From: Gammaproteobacteria bacterium | GTDB lineage: Bacteria > Pseudomonadota > Gammaproteobacteria > Arenicellales > Arenicellaceae | Assembly: GCA_013002025.1 (NCBI GenBank) | Contig: JABDKW010000044.1 | Span: 112,900-176,899 of the forward strand | DNA length: 64,000 bases | Direction: 5' to 3' | Part shown: in pieces, positions 1-8,320 of the stretch | Position numbering within the stretch: the first letter of the stretch is position 1 | Layout of the letters: each line of letters begins with the position of its first letter | The notes under the pieces: generated by a model | Told to the model about the DNA's origin: nothing | The model's input: the letters and a program-made list of their open reading frames with translations, nothing else | The model's database searches: none | Translations under genes and position numbers: made by a program

Positions 1-194
1 CCGCGCCGCGCAAAGGCGATTACAGCGGAAATATTCTGCGGTAAAATCGCTATGCGATTAGTGGCGTTGGCCACTGTGCCTGGCACCCCGAGAAAAATCA
101 TAATTGGTACAGAGAGCATCGAGCCGCCCCCCGCCATTACATTTAAAAATCCGGTAGCAATGCCAGTCGCCAGCAATAACAAGAGCTCTATCAT
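1..194 (-). CDS. TauE/SafE-family permease, N-terminal fragment
   Basis: Reading the minus strand from an ATG at 194 gives an open frame that runs off the window edge. The 64 visible residues start MIELLLLLATGIATGF and contain NVMAGGGS, typical of the first repeat of TauE/SafE (DUF81) membrane permeases, which export or import sulfur-containing anions such as sulfite or sulfoacetate. Only the first helix and following loop are present, so substrate cannot be judged. It is divergent from the esterase gene at 253, with about 58 bp between the two starts. Confidence 0.8.
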   Translation of the reverse strand, partial: MIELLLLLATGIATGFLNVMAGGGSMLSVPIMIFLGVPGTVANATNRIAILPQNISAVIAFARR

Positions 195-252
195 TGCGCA
201 ATTGTAGCGAAATACGCACGGCCGGAACGGCATAAATTGATAAACTCAGCGC

Positions 253-1056
253 ATGTTATTGCACCATCAAATTTTCGCGCCCGAAGCTGCTGTGGTGGCC
301 GATCACCGGCCGCTCATAATCGTTCCCGGTCTGTTCGGTTCGATCGCCAATTGGCGCGGCATGGCATCCGCATTAGCGAGCCACTATGAAGTGGTGGTTG
401 TGGACCAGCGCAACCACGGTCGTTCGCCGCATGCTGACAGCCAGAGTTTTGACGACATGGTCAGCGATTTGAGCGCTTTGATCGATCATCACGGCTGGTC
501 TAGCGTGTTACTGGCCGGTCATAGTCTGGGCGGCAAGGTGGCCATGCAGTTTGCTCTGCGCTACCCCGAGCAGGTCGATAAATTACTGGTATTGGATATC
601 GCTCCGGTGCGGTATACCCACAGTCACGCACCGTTTTTGCAACATCTGATGGCGCTGGACCTGTCGTCTCTGTCATCCCGGGCTGAGGCAGACCGCGCCT
701 TGCAAGCGGTGATCGAAGATGCCGGCACCCGATTGTTTTTGCTGCAAAGCCTTGCCGGCAGCCTCGGCAGCTATTACTGGCGATTAAACCTATCGGTGTT
801 ATATCAGTATATGAATGAAATGATGGATTTTCCGCCACCCGGGGCATCGACCAACTACCAGGGGCCGGCCTTGTTTATTTCTGGCGAATTATCGGACTAT
901 GTGCGTCCTGAGCATCGGCAGTTGATCCTGCGGCTGTTTCCGCATGCGAAATTTAACAGCATCGCCGATGCTGGCCATTGGCTGCATGCCGAGCAGCCTG
1001 AGGCTGTTCTGGCGGTAATGCGCAGCTTTCTTAATCATCAAGATGGTGAATTTTAG
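253..1056 (+). CDS. alpha/beta-fold hydrolase, YbfF-like esterase
   Basis: A 267-residue single-domain cytoplasmic alpha/beta hydrolase. The oxyanion loop region is PGLFGS (25-30), the nucleophile elbow is GHSLGG with Ser91, and the catalytic His is in DAGHWLH (His242). The DQRNHGRS stretch (51-58) and overall length match the YbfF acyl-CoA/ester hydrolase group. The true substrate is unknown. No signal peptide is seen. It is followed after 21 bp by the sigma factor gene on the same strand, so co-transcription is possible, though the functional link is unclear. Confidence 0.85.
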   Translation: MLLHHQIFAPEAAVVADHRPLIIVPGLFGSIANWRGMASALASHYEVVVVDQRNHGRSPHADSQSFDDMVSDLSALIDHHGWSSVLLAGHSLGGKVAMQFALRYPEQVDKLLVLDIAPVRYTHSHAPFLQHLMALDLSSLSSRAEADRALQAVIEDAGTRLFLLQSLAGSLGSYYWRLNLSVLYQYMNEMMDFPPPGASTNYQGPALFISGELSDYVRPEHRQLILRLFPHAKFNSIADAGHWLHAEQPEAVLAVMRSFLNHQDGEF

Positions 1057-1077
1057 GCGTCCTATTTTCCTTAAATA

Positions 1078-1644
1078 ATGAGCGATTCAGGCAATCAAAC
1101 CGGGCCCGATCAGGTCAACTACGCCATGATCAGCAAAAAGCGAAAGTATGCGCTATTGATTGAAGCCCATGCCCAGGACCTCTATAAATACGCCCTATGG
1201 CTCTGTAAAGACAAGGTTATGGCCGAGGATGTGATGCAGGAGGCCTTTCTGCGCGCCTGGAAGTCACTTGATAGTTTGCGCGAGGCCAAGGCCGCCAAGG
1301 GCTGGTTATTTACTATTTTTCGGCGCGAACACGCGCGCCAGTTTGAACGCAAGCAGTTTCAGTATCGGGATGTTGAATCGATGGACACCCTCGCTGACGC
1401 GCAGATTGGCTATGATGACAGCCCGCAAGCGTTTGCGCTGCGCAATGCGCTGCGACGGTTGCCGGCAGAATATAGAGAGCCTCTCGAGTTGCAGGTGCTG
1501 GGTGGCTTTTCCTGCGAAGAGATTGCCAGCCTGTTGGATATCAGCACCAGCGCAGTGATGACTCGATTGTTTCGGGCGCGAAAAAAAATGCGGCATTATT
1601 TGGGCGTTGAGGCTGCGCCTGAATTGGGTCTGGTCAAAAAGTAA
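1078..1644 (+). CDS. ECF-type RNA polymerase sigma factor
   Basis: A 188-residue sigma-70 family protein with region 2 around residues 20-90 (AEDVMQEAFLRAWKSLDSL is the recognisable 2.1-2.2 part) and region 4 around 120-175 (LRRLPAEYREPLELQVLGGF, then a helix-turn-helix with IASLLDISTSAVMTRLFRARKKM). Regions 1 and 3 are absent, as in ECF sigma factors. An internal Met at residue 17 (1126) aligns better with the family start, and neither start has a strong ribosome site. The next gene encodes a zinc-motif membrane protein that is its likely anti-sigma factor. Confidence 0.88.
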   Translation: MSDSGNQTGPDQVNYAMISKKRKYALLIEAHAQDLYKYALWLCKDKVMAEDVMQEAFLRAWKSLDSLREAKAAKGWLFTIFRREHARQFERKQFQYRDVESMDTLADAQIGYDDSPQAFALRNALRRLPAEYREPLELQVLGGFSCEEIASLLDISTSAVMTRLFRARKKMRHYLGVEAAPELGLVKK

Positions 1645-1685
1645 GTGTGCTGTCGGATTATGCACAGCAGTTTGAGAGTTGAGCC

Positions 1686-2438
1686 ATGAGCGAGCAAAAT
1701 CAAAATTTAGATTGTCTGGAGTTTCAGCGCCTGTGCCTGTCTGATCCTGACAATCAGCAAGCAGCGTTTGCGGAGCATGCGCACAATTGTACTCAGTGTA
1801 TGGGCTACCTCAACGAGGTAAAAGCGATGGACTCGTCTTTGCGAGACAGCCTCGATGTGCGTACACCAGGCGATTTAATAGCCCGCTTGCAGCTGCAACA
1901 GGAAATGCAGCAGACCCGTGGCCGCTGCGGTCTGTTCAAGGCGGCTGCGTTGGCCGCGCTGCTGACTGCCGGCAGCGTATTGCTGGCCGGCTGGTGGCAA
2001 GTGCAGCATTGGCAAACAGAACAGCAGGTAGAGCAGGATTATCAGCAATTACTGGCGGTGGTGGTAGAGCATGTGCAAGGGGAGGCCTTTACCCCGGTGT
2101 GGGAATTCACGAAGGCAAATCGCACCGCGAACACCTTGCTGGCCAGCTATGACGACGCCCTGCAGCTTTACCCCATGAGCAATCTACAATTCAGTCGAAT
2201 TTGCCCAATGGGCGAGTATCGTGGCTTACACGCCACCCTGCAGACCGACCATGGACAAATCACCTTTGTTTACCTGCGCGGGCAGCCATTGGGCGACCTG
2301 TTGGATACCGCTTATCAAGGCTTTATTACCCGCGTAAAACCGGTAAGGGGCGGAAATCTGGTGTTGATTGCCCGCGATATGCGTGCCCTGGAGCAGGGCG
2401 CCGCGGACCTCAGTCGGGCAATGTACTGGGATATCTAA
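1686..2438 (+). CDS. DUF3379-type anti-sigma factor, membrane-anchored
   Basis: A 250-residue protein. The cytoplasmic N-terminus has Cys10 and an H31-x3-C35-x2-C38 motif, the zinc-associated anti-sigma (ZAS) signature. One transmembrane helix lies at about 84-104, followed by a soluble periplasmic domain of about 140 residues. This matches DUF3379 proteins paired with ECF sigma factors in Gammaproteobacteria. The start has a good ribosome site (GAGAGTTGAG) and lies 41 bp after the sigma gene. The inducing signal is unknown. The 3' end overlaps the convergent metallo-hydrolase by 4 bp. Confidence 0.82.
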   Translation: MSEQNQNLDCLEFQRLCLSDPDNQQAAFAEHAHNCTQCMGYLNEVKAMDSSLRDSLDVRTPGDLIARLQLQQEMQQTRGRCGLFKAAALAALLTAGSVLLAGWWQVQHWQTEQQVEQDYQQLLAVVVEHVQGEAFTPVWEFTKANRTANTLLASYDDALQLYPMSNLQFSRICPMGEYRGLHATLQTDHGQITFVYLRGQPLGDLLDTAYQGFITRVKPVRGGNLVLIARDMRALEQGAADLSRAMYWDI

Positions 2439-3100
2439 CCAAAGCGCTGGTCAGCCACGAAGGGGTTGCTGCGCCGCTCCTGACCGAAATCGGACATCGG
2501 CCCATGGCCTGGGATAAACCGAATGTCATCGCCAAGAGGAAACAGTCGGTCGCGGATCGAGCTGACCAGTTGATCATGATTGCCCTGCGGAAAATCTGAG
2601 CGGCCAATCGAGCCCTGAAACAGCACATCGCCCACCATGGCAAAGTTTTCTGACCGCTCAACGAAAACCACATGCCCGGGTGTGTGCCCCGGACAGTGCA
2701 CGACATCAAACAGTAACCTTCCAAGTTCAACTTGATCGCCCTGCTGGAGCCACTGATCAGGGGTAAATGGCTCACCGTCAAAGCCGAATTGAGCGCATTG
2801 TTGTGGCAACAAGTCGATCCAGAATTGGTCCGCTTTATGCGGGCCGATAATGGGTACTCCGGTGGCACGCGCCAGCTCAGCGGTGCCGCCCGCATGATCC
2901 AGGTGGGCGTGGGTGATAAGTATCTTGTCGAGTTCCAGACCCTGCTGTTCAATCACGGCCCTGATTTTTGGCAGGTCGCCACCCGGGTCGACCACCGCCG
3001 CCAGCAGCGTCTCCCGGCACCAAACCACGCTGCAGTTTTGTACGAAGGGCGTAACTGGTACCAGGGCATAGCCCAGTTTTGAGTTATCGGAGTTCGTCAC
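2435..3100 (-). CDS. MBL-fold metallo-hydrolase, YcbL/GloB-like
   Basis: A 221-residue metallo-beta-lactamase-fold protein. The metal-binding THAHLDHAGG motif (HxHxDH), a later CPGHTPGHV, and a C-terminal PGHGPMS give the full set of histidines and aspartates for a binuclear site. The length and these motifs match YcbL, a type II glyoxalase-like thioesterase that lacks the long GloB substrate domain. Start is GTG at 3100; the SCO-family gene ends 5 bp upstream, so the two are very likely co-transcribed. Substrate is an inference from family only. Confidence 0.85.
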   Translation of the reverse strand: MTNSDNSKLGYALVPVTPFVQNCSVVWCRETLLAAVVDPGGDLPKIRAVIEQQGLELDKILITHAHLDHAGGTAELARATGVPIIGPHKADQFWIDLLPQQCAQFGFDGEPFTPDQWLQQGDQVELGRLLFDVVHCPGHTPGHVVFVERSENFAMVGDVLFQGSIGRSDFPQGNHDQLVSSIRDRLFPLGDDIRFIPGHGPMSDFGQERRSNPFVADQRFG

Positions 3101-3105
3101 CTTCG

Positions 3106-4188
3106 TTACTCCGGCTGCGGACGAACCGCAACATTGAAGTCAAATCGCTGGCCGCTGTCGCTGATCAGGCTGATATTTGCCTGCGAGCCTTCCGCTAATA
3201 TGTCATGCGGCTGCATCAGCATCAGGTGCGTTGCCATCGGCATCAACACCGCGCGCCCGTTGGCGGGTACCAATAACGAATCGATATGCTGCATTTGTAC
3301 CACGCCATCGACCAGTTCAGTGCTGTGTAACATGCTATGGGCAAATTGCGGGCTTTCGGCAGCAACGATGGTAATGTCTTGCGCGCTGTCATTGTGCAAT
3401 TCAAAGTAGGCGACCATGCTGCTGGCGGTGGGCGGGGCGGGCCGAATCCATGCGTTTGAGACGCTCAGCGCGGCGCTACTGTCGGCAATCGGCTGCGCGA
3501 CTCCATCAGGTTCTGTTTTTAGCGCGCTATTAGCTTTGTTGGCCGGTTGTTCAGAGTGATCGTCAGCGTAGTAGGTGGCCAATTTCGCAAGATCATCAAT
3601 AATCTGGTCGCGCCGCTGCGGTGCGGGTATGGCGCCGGCCCATTGCCCCTTGGGGTTGACCAGGATAAGCGCCGCCGAGTGATCGACATCGTAGTCGCGC
3701 TCATTGACCTCACCGCGGCGGGCAAACACCACGCCTGCCTGTCTTGCAAACTCGGTCAGAGTCGGCAGGTCTCCAGTGATACCGACGAACTCATCATCAA
3801 AATAGGGCACGTATTCCGCCAGTCGTTCGACGCTGTCACGATTCGGATCGACACTCACCATCAGCACGCGATAATTACCCCATTGCCCCTTAGCCTGCAT
3901 CTGCTGCTTTACCTGCGCCAGCGTTGCCAGCGTGGTTGGACAGACGTCGGGGCAATGTGTAAAGCCGAAAAACAAAATGCTCCAGTAATCGCGCAACTGT
4001 TGCGGACCAAATTCATGGCCATGGTGGTCCACCAGGCGGAACTTGGAAAACGGCCTGCTCTGCGGCAGCATAATGGTATTGGTGAACTCGGGTAGCGTTG
4101 CGGGCTTATCGCTGGCCTGCTGAACGCCGACGCCAATCGCTACTGCGGCAACAGCTACGAGCACTAGCGCTATGGTTGATTTTTGCAT
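3106..4188 (-). CDS. SCO copper chaperone fused to a PCu(A)C domain
   Basis: A 360-residue envelope protein with an N-terminal membrane anchor (about 4-22). The first domain is SCO1/SenC: CPDVC gives copper Cys79 and Cys83, and His170 in DYDVDHSA completes the site. After a polar linker (about 210-230) comes a PCu(A)C (DUF461) domain. Its copper ligands His288, Met299, His321 and Met323 fit the published H(M)X10MX21HXM spacing exactly. Both families deliver copper to the CuA site of cytochrome c oxidase, and they are usually separate proteins. ATG at 4188 was chosen; GTG at 4197 is also possible. Confidence 0.88.
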   Translation of the reverse strand: MQKSTIALVLVAVAAVAIGVGVQQASDKPATLPEFTNTIMLPQSRPFSKFRLVDHHGHEFGPQQLRDYWSILFFGFTHCPDVCPTTLATLAQVKQQMQAKGQWGNYRVLMVSVDPNRDSVERLAEYVPYFDDEFVGITGDLPTLTEFARQAGVVFARRGEVNERDYDVDHSAALILVNPKGQWAGAIPAPQRRDQIIDDLAKLATYYADDHSEQPANKANSALKTEPDGVAQPIADSSAALSVSNAWIRPAPPTASSMVAYFELHNDSAQDITIVAAESPQFAHSMLHSTELVDGVVQMQHIDSLLVPANGRAVLMPMATHLMLMQPHDILAEGSQANISLISDSGQRFDFNVAVRPQPE

Positions 4189-4317
4189 TTTCGCCACTAT
4201 AAATTAATGAATAAGTTAGTCAATTCAGCTCGTTTCGGCTCGGGATTATAAACGATATAAACGTTACCGGAGCCCAATCCTGTATACTGAATCGACCAAA
4301 TCCAACCAGGAGATCAT

Positions 4318-5241
4318 ATGGATAATTTATTTGCAGATAACCTAGTTTTTCTAATTGCTGGCGCAATTGTACTGATACTGATTTTTCGGAATATCGTCAG
4401 AGTGGTGCCGCAGAATATGGCGTTTATCATTGAGCGATTAGGTAAGTATAGCGGCACCCTGGAAGCGGGTTTTCACATGCTGGTGCCATTTATTGACCGG
4501 GTGGCCTACCGGCACTCCTTAAAAGAATTTGCCATCGATGTGCCAGCGCAACAGGCCATCACCAAAGATAATGTCGCGCTAGGGGTAGACGGCGTGTTGT
4601 ACATGCGAATTATGGATCCACGCGCAGCCTCATACGGGGTTGAGAACTTGCGATTTGCTATTACTCAGCTAGCACAAACAACCATGCGTGCCGAAATTGG
4701 TAAGCTGAGTCTGGATGAAACATTTGAGTCACGCGAGAACGTCAATGCAATTGTGACTCAAGCCATTGATGAGGCCTCAGAGGCCTGGGGTACCAAGGTA
4801 TTGCGGTACGAAGTAAAAGATATCTCGCCGCCCGGCTCGATTCTGGAAGAGATGGAAAAGCAGATGGCGGCCGAACGTGAACGAAGGGTAGCGGTGTTAA
4901 CTTCAGAAGGTTATCGTCAGGCCCAGATCAATGAGGCAGAAGGCGACAAGCAAGCCGTGGTATTGCGTGCCCAGGGTAGCGCTGATGCCGTTGAAATTGA
5001 GGCCCGTGCCCGCGCTATGGCGATTCGCACTATCTCCGAAGCCATCAACACTGACGGCGGTACCACGGCGGTTGCACAGCAGTTGTCTGAACAGTACATC
5101 TCGGCGTTTGAGAAACTGGCGCGTGAAGGCACAGTGGCCCTGTTGCCAACCGACGGTTCGGATGTAACCTCGGTAGTCAGTAAGGCGTTTACCGCCTTTG
5201 AGGCGTTGAAAGCGCAAGTGGACAAGAGCCAGCAACAATAA
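4318..5241 (+). CDS. qmcA: SPFH/stomatin-like membrane protein QmcA
   Basis: A 307-residue SPFH-domain protein with an N-terminal membrane helix (about 9-28), the stomatin core VVPQNMAFIIERLGKYSGTL followed by a long helical region containing AERERRVAVLTSEG. Such proteins form large membrane-bound cages or microdomains. A strong ribosome site GGAG precedes the ATG. It forms a two-gene unit with the NfeD gene 26 bp downstream, the usual SPFH-NfeD pairing. The TATACT at 4283 is a possible -10 element but no good -35 is placed correctly. Confidence 0.92.
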   Translation: MDNLFADNLVFLIAGAIVLILIFRNIVRVVPQNMAFIIERLGKYSGTLEAGFHMLVPFIDRVAYRHSLKEFAIDVPAQQAITKDNVALGVDGVLYMRIMDPRAASYGVENLRFAITQLAQTTMRAEIGKLSLDETFESRENVNAIVTQAIDEASEAWGTKVLRYEVKDISPPGSILEEMEKQMAAERERRVAVLTSEGYRQAQINEAEGDKQAVVLRAQGSADAVEIEARARAMAIRTISEAINTDGGTTAVAQQLSEQYISAFEKLAREGTVALLPTDGSDVTSVVSKAFTAFEALKAQVDKSQQQ

Positions 5242-5267
5242 TCGCCTCAGGGCAGGATAACAATCAC

Positions 5268-5705
5268 ATGACCCCCGCACTTTTCTATTTGCTGTTAGCG
5301 CTGGCCTTGATCGGTATGGAGCTGTTGATCATGCAGTTGTCGGTGTTCTGGTTTCTGTTTATCGGTCTGGGCGCACTGGTGGCCGCCTTGGCAGGTTGGG
5401 TGATGCCCGAGCTTAGTTGGACTGCGGTAACGGCGTTGTTTCTAGTATCGTCAATCGTGATATCGGTGGCACTGTACCGGCCTCTCATGAGATGGCAGAA
5501 CAAGCCGGCGCCAATTGCCGGTAATGATGCCATCGGTCAAACCGTCAAGGTAGTTCAAGCCATCAGCGCCGATTCAGAAGGCAAGGTTCAGTGGTCTGGC
5601 ACGGACTGGCCAGCGCGCTTAGCCGCTGGCGAAGAACCTCTGGCTGAAGGGCAGTCGGCGGTGATTCGTAAACTTGAGGGAATTCGTTTAATCGTCGGGC
5701 ATTAG
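5268..5705 (+). CDS. NfeD-family membrane protein (YbbK partner)
   Basis: A 145-residue short NfeD protein. Hydrophobic helices fill about residues 4-70, followed by an OB-fold domain (about 80-143) with IGQTVKVVQAI and a terminal IRKLEGIRLIV. Short NfeD proteins partner with stomatin/QmcA in membrane quality control; the serine-protease domain of long NfeD is absent here. Preceded by AGGATA ribosome site, 26 bp after qmcA, so one operon. Confidence 0.9.
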   Translation: MTPALFYLLLALALIGMELLIMQLSVFWFLFIGLGALVAALAGWVMPELSWTAVTALFLVSSIVISVALYRPLMRWQNKPAPIAGNDAIGQTVKVVQAISADSEGKVQWSGTDWPARLAAGEEPLAEGQSAVIRKLEGIRLIVGH

Positions 5706-5750
5706 GGAGCGATTAGTAACACCACCGCGTATTTCAGGGGCGGAGCCCAA

Positions 5751-6791
5751 ATGAACACCTATAACTGGGCGAAGCTGGCGCGCGGGTGGCCGCGTGCTTC
5801 AGGTGAGCCGCCCATCAGCGGAACCGTCAAATCGACACCGGCCGACTTCGTGGTGCGCGAGCAGATGCCAGTGCAGCCGTCCGGGCAAGGAGAGCACGTG
5901 TGGTTGCAGATACGCAAAACTCGCAGCAATACCGAACAACTTGCCAAAGCCATTGCCAGGCACGCCGGGGTGAGTTATCGAGACGTCGGCTATTCTGGTC
6001 TGAAAGACTATTTTGCGGTGTCCGAACAGTGGTTCAGTGTTTGGCTGCCAAAACAGCCCGCGCCCGATTGGTCGCTGCTTAATTCCGAACATGCTGAATT
6101 GCTGCAGGTGGTGCAGCACAACCGAAAGCTGAAACGCGGCACTCATCGTGGCAATGCGTTTGAGATTACCGTGCGTTCCGTTAAAGGTGATCCGGTGGTG
6201 TTACAACAGCGGCTGCAGCAGATCGCCGAGCAGGGTGTGCCGAATTATTTTGGGGAGCAGCGCTTCGGGCGCGATTTTGGCAATATGGTACAGGTGCGTG
6301 ACTGGTTCGCTGGGGGGCAGCCGCCTTCAGGTAGGCACCTGCGAAGTCTGCTGATTTCCAGTGCGCGTAGCTGGTTGTTCAATAGTGTGGTTGCGGCTCG
6401 AATTGTCGATAATTCATGGCAATCTTTATTGCCCGGTGAACCCGCGAATCTGGATGGTGGCAACAGTATTTTTATTGCGACCGGTGAGCCGAATGAGGCA
6501 CAGCGATTGAAGGAGATGGATATCCACCCGACTGCCCCTTTGTGGGGCGACGGTGCGGCAGATATCGTCAGTGACAGCAGCCCGCTTGGTCAATTGGAGT
6601 GCATGGCTATGCAGCGATTTGGATTCCTGCAACAGGGGCTGCAACAGGCGCGGGCCAACTACCAGCGGCGATCATTGCGCAGCAAACTCACCAATTTGCT
6701 ATGGTCATTAGATAACGACACCTTGCATCTGAGCTTCGAGCTGCAGCGGGGTCAATTCGCCACCTCTATGTTGCGTGAACTGCTTATTTGA
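5751..6791 (+). CDS. truD: tRNA pseudouridine(13) synthase TruD
   Basis: A 346-residue pseudouridine synthase that modifies U13 of tRNA(Glu). The catalytic aspartate lies in VGYSGLKDYFAV, the TruD motif II; in many relatives the residue after it is Arg rather than Tyr. NYFGEQRFGRD and the TruD insertion domain (about 150-300) are present. It follows nfeD after 45 bp, and its stop is directly joined to the pabB start region, suggesting coupled translation. Confidence 0.92.
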   Translation: MNTYNWAKLARGWPRASGEPPISGTVKSTPADFVVREQMPVQPSGQGEHVWLQIRKTRSNTEQLAKAIARHAGVSYRDVGYSGLKDYFAVSEQWFSVWLPKQPAPDWSLLNSEHAELLQVVQHNRKLKRGTHRGNAFEITVRSVKGDPVVLQQRLQQIAEQGVPNYFGEQRFGRDFGNMVQVRDWFAGGQPPSGRHLRSLLISSARSWLFNSVVAARIVDNSWQSLLPGEPANLDGGNSIFIATGEPNEAQRLKEMDIHPTAPLWGDGAADIVSDSSPLGQLECMAMQRFGFLQQGLQQARANYQRRSLRSKLTNLLWSLDNDTLHLSFELQRGQFATSMLRELLI

Positions 6792-6796
6792 TTCTG

Positions 6797-8200
6797 ATGT
6801 TAGAGCTGCAAGCCGAGAAATTCCCGTATCTGGATAGCGCGCAATTGTTCGAGCGGGTCGCTGATCAAGATTGGGCAATATTCCTGGACTCTGGTGCGCA
6901 CCAGGGCGCGCGCCCGGTTTCCCGCCATGCCAATTACGATGTGCTGGCTTGCCAACCAATAACGACCCTGATCACCGAGGCTGAGCAAACCTGCATTGCT
7001 AATGGGCCTGAAATCGACTACAGCGATGCCGACCCTTTTTTGCTTCTACAGCAGGCCTTGCCTGATATCAAAGGGCAATCGCCCTATAGATTCGGGCCCG
7101 GTGCGCTGGGGTATTTCTCTTATGACCTTGCACGCCGCTTCGAAGAATTACCGGTACTTGCTGGCGACCCAGAGCAGTTACCACAAATGGCGATAGGCAT
7201 TTATTCGGCAGTTGTGGTGATTGACCATTTACATAAACACACTCAATTGGTGTATTTGCACGGTGAACACAACAATGTCATGGCCGACGCCCAATTACTG
7301 GGTAAATGGCGCGCACTGATTGAGGAACAAATAACGAAGCAGCAAAGCGTGACCAAAGCCGAGCCAAGATTGCACAGCTCAGTGCTACAGGAGAATATGA
7401 CACGCGATGACTATCGTAAGAAGTTTGCCAGGGTAAGGGACTACACTATCGAAGGCGATTGCTATCAGGTGAATCTGGCCAAACAGTTTTCAACTGCCGT
7501 AACGGGCAATGCCTGGAAAACTTATCAACGCTTGCGAGAAATGAGCCCGGCGCCCTACGGTGCCTATTGCAACTACCCGTTTGCACAGATTCTATCAAAT
7601 TCTCCCGAGAGCTTTATTCAGTGCCGCGCCGGTGAGGTGGTCACCAGCCCCATTAAGGGCACCGCCCCGCGTGACCATGACAACCCGGAGAATGATGCTC
7701 AGGCCGCCGTCAGTTTACAAAACAGTAAAAAAGATCAGGCTGAAAATTTAATGATCGTTGATCTGATGCGTAACGATCTGAGCAAATCCTGCGAGCTGGG
7801 CAGCGTGAAAGTGCCGCAGCTTTTCAAGCTTCACAGTTTTGCCAACGTACATCATTTGATCAGCACCATCACGGGTAGTTTACGTGAGGGGCTGCATGCG
7901 TTGGATCTGCTGCGCAGTTGTTTCCCTGGTGGCTCAATCACTGGTGCACCGAAGATTCGCGCCATGGAGATTATTGAAGAGCTCGAGCCGACCCGCCGCG
8001 GTGTGTATTGCGGTGCCATTGCCTACGTCGGCGTAGATGGCAGCCTGGAAACCAATATCGCAATCCGTACCATTGCAGTGAAAGACGGCGTGGCCAGATT
8101 CGCGGCGGGCGGGGGCCTGGTTATCGACTCGAATGTCGAACAGGAGTACCAGGAACTACTCGACAAGGCCAGTATGATGCATGCGGCGCTGAAAAACTAA
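6797..8200 (+). CDS. pabB: aminodeoxychorismate synthase component I (PabB)
   Basis: About 467 residues, chorismate-binding enzyme family. It transfers ammonia from its glutaminase partner (PabA, not in this window) onto chorismate to make 4-amino-4-deoxychorismate for folate. The C-terminal catalytic half carries the PIKGTAPR motif with the PabB-specific lysine, DQAENLMIVDLMRNDLSK, and CFPGGSITGAPK. ATG at 6797 is used here; a TTG at 6788 overlaps the truD stop (TTGA) and may be the real coupled start. Folate context recurs in the window with folE2 at 26.8 kb. Confidence 0.9.
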   Translation: MLELQAEKFPYLDSAQLFERVADQDWAIFLDSGAHQGARPVSRHANYDVLACQPITTLITEAEQTCIANGPEIDYSDADPFLLLQQALPDIKGQSPYRFGPGALGYFSYDLARRFEELPVLAGDPEQLPQMAIGIYSAVVVIDHLHKHTQLVYLHGEHNNVMADAQLLGKWRALIEEQITKQQSVTKAEPRLHSSVLQENMTRDDYRKKFARVRDYTIEGDCYQVNLAKQFSTAVTGNAWKTYQRLREMSPAPYGAYCNYPFAQILSNSPESFIQCRAGEVVTSPIKGTAPRDHDNPENDAQAAVSLQNSKKDQAENLMIVDLMRNDLSKSCELGSVKVPQLFKLHSFANVHHLISTITGSLREGLHALDLLRSCFPGGSITGAPKIRAMEIIEELEPTRRGVYCGAIAYVGVDGSLETNIAIRTIAVKDGVARFAAGGGLVIDSNVEQEYQELLDKASMMHAALKN

Positions 8201-8320
8201 GTGAGATATTTTTTCTAGCTCCTTGATATTTAAAGGTTTAGGGTTTACAAACAAGTAATACAACATCGCATTAGTAATGGCCCGACAATAGGTGTCTATC
8301 GTTAGCCTCAGGACAGTACA

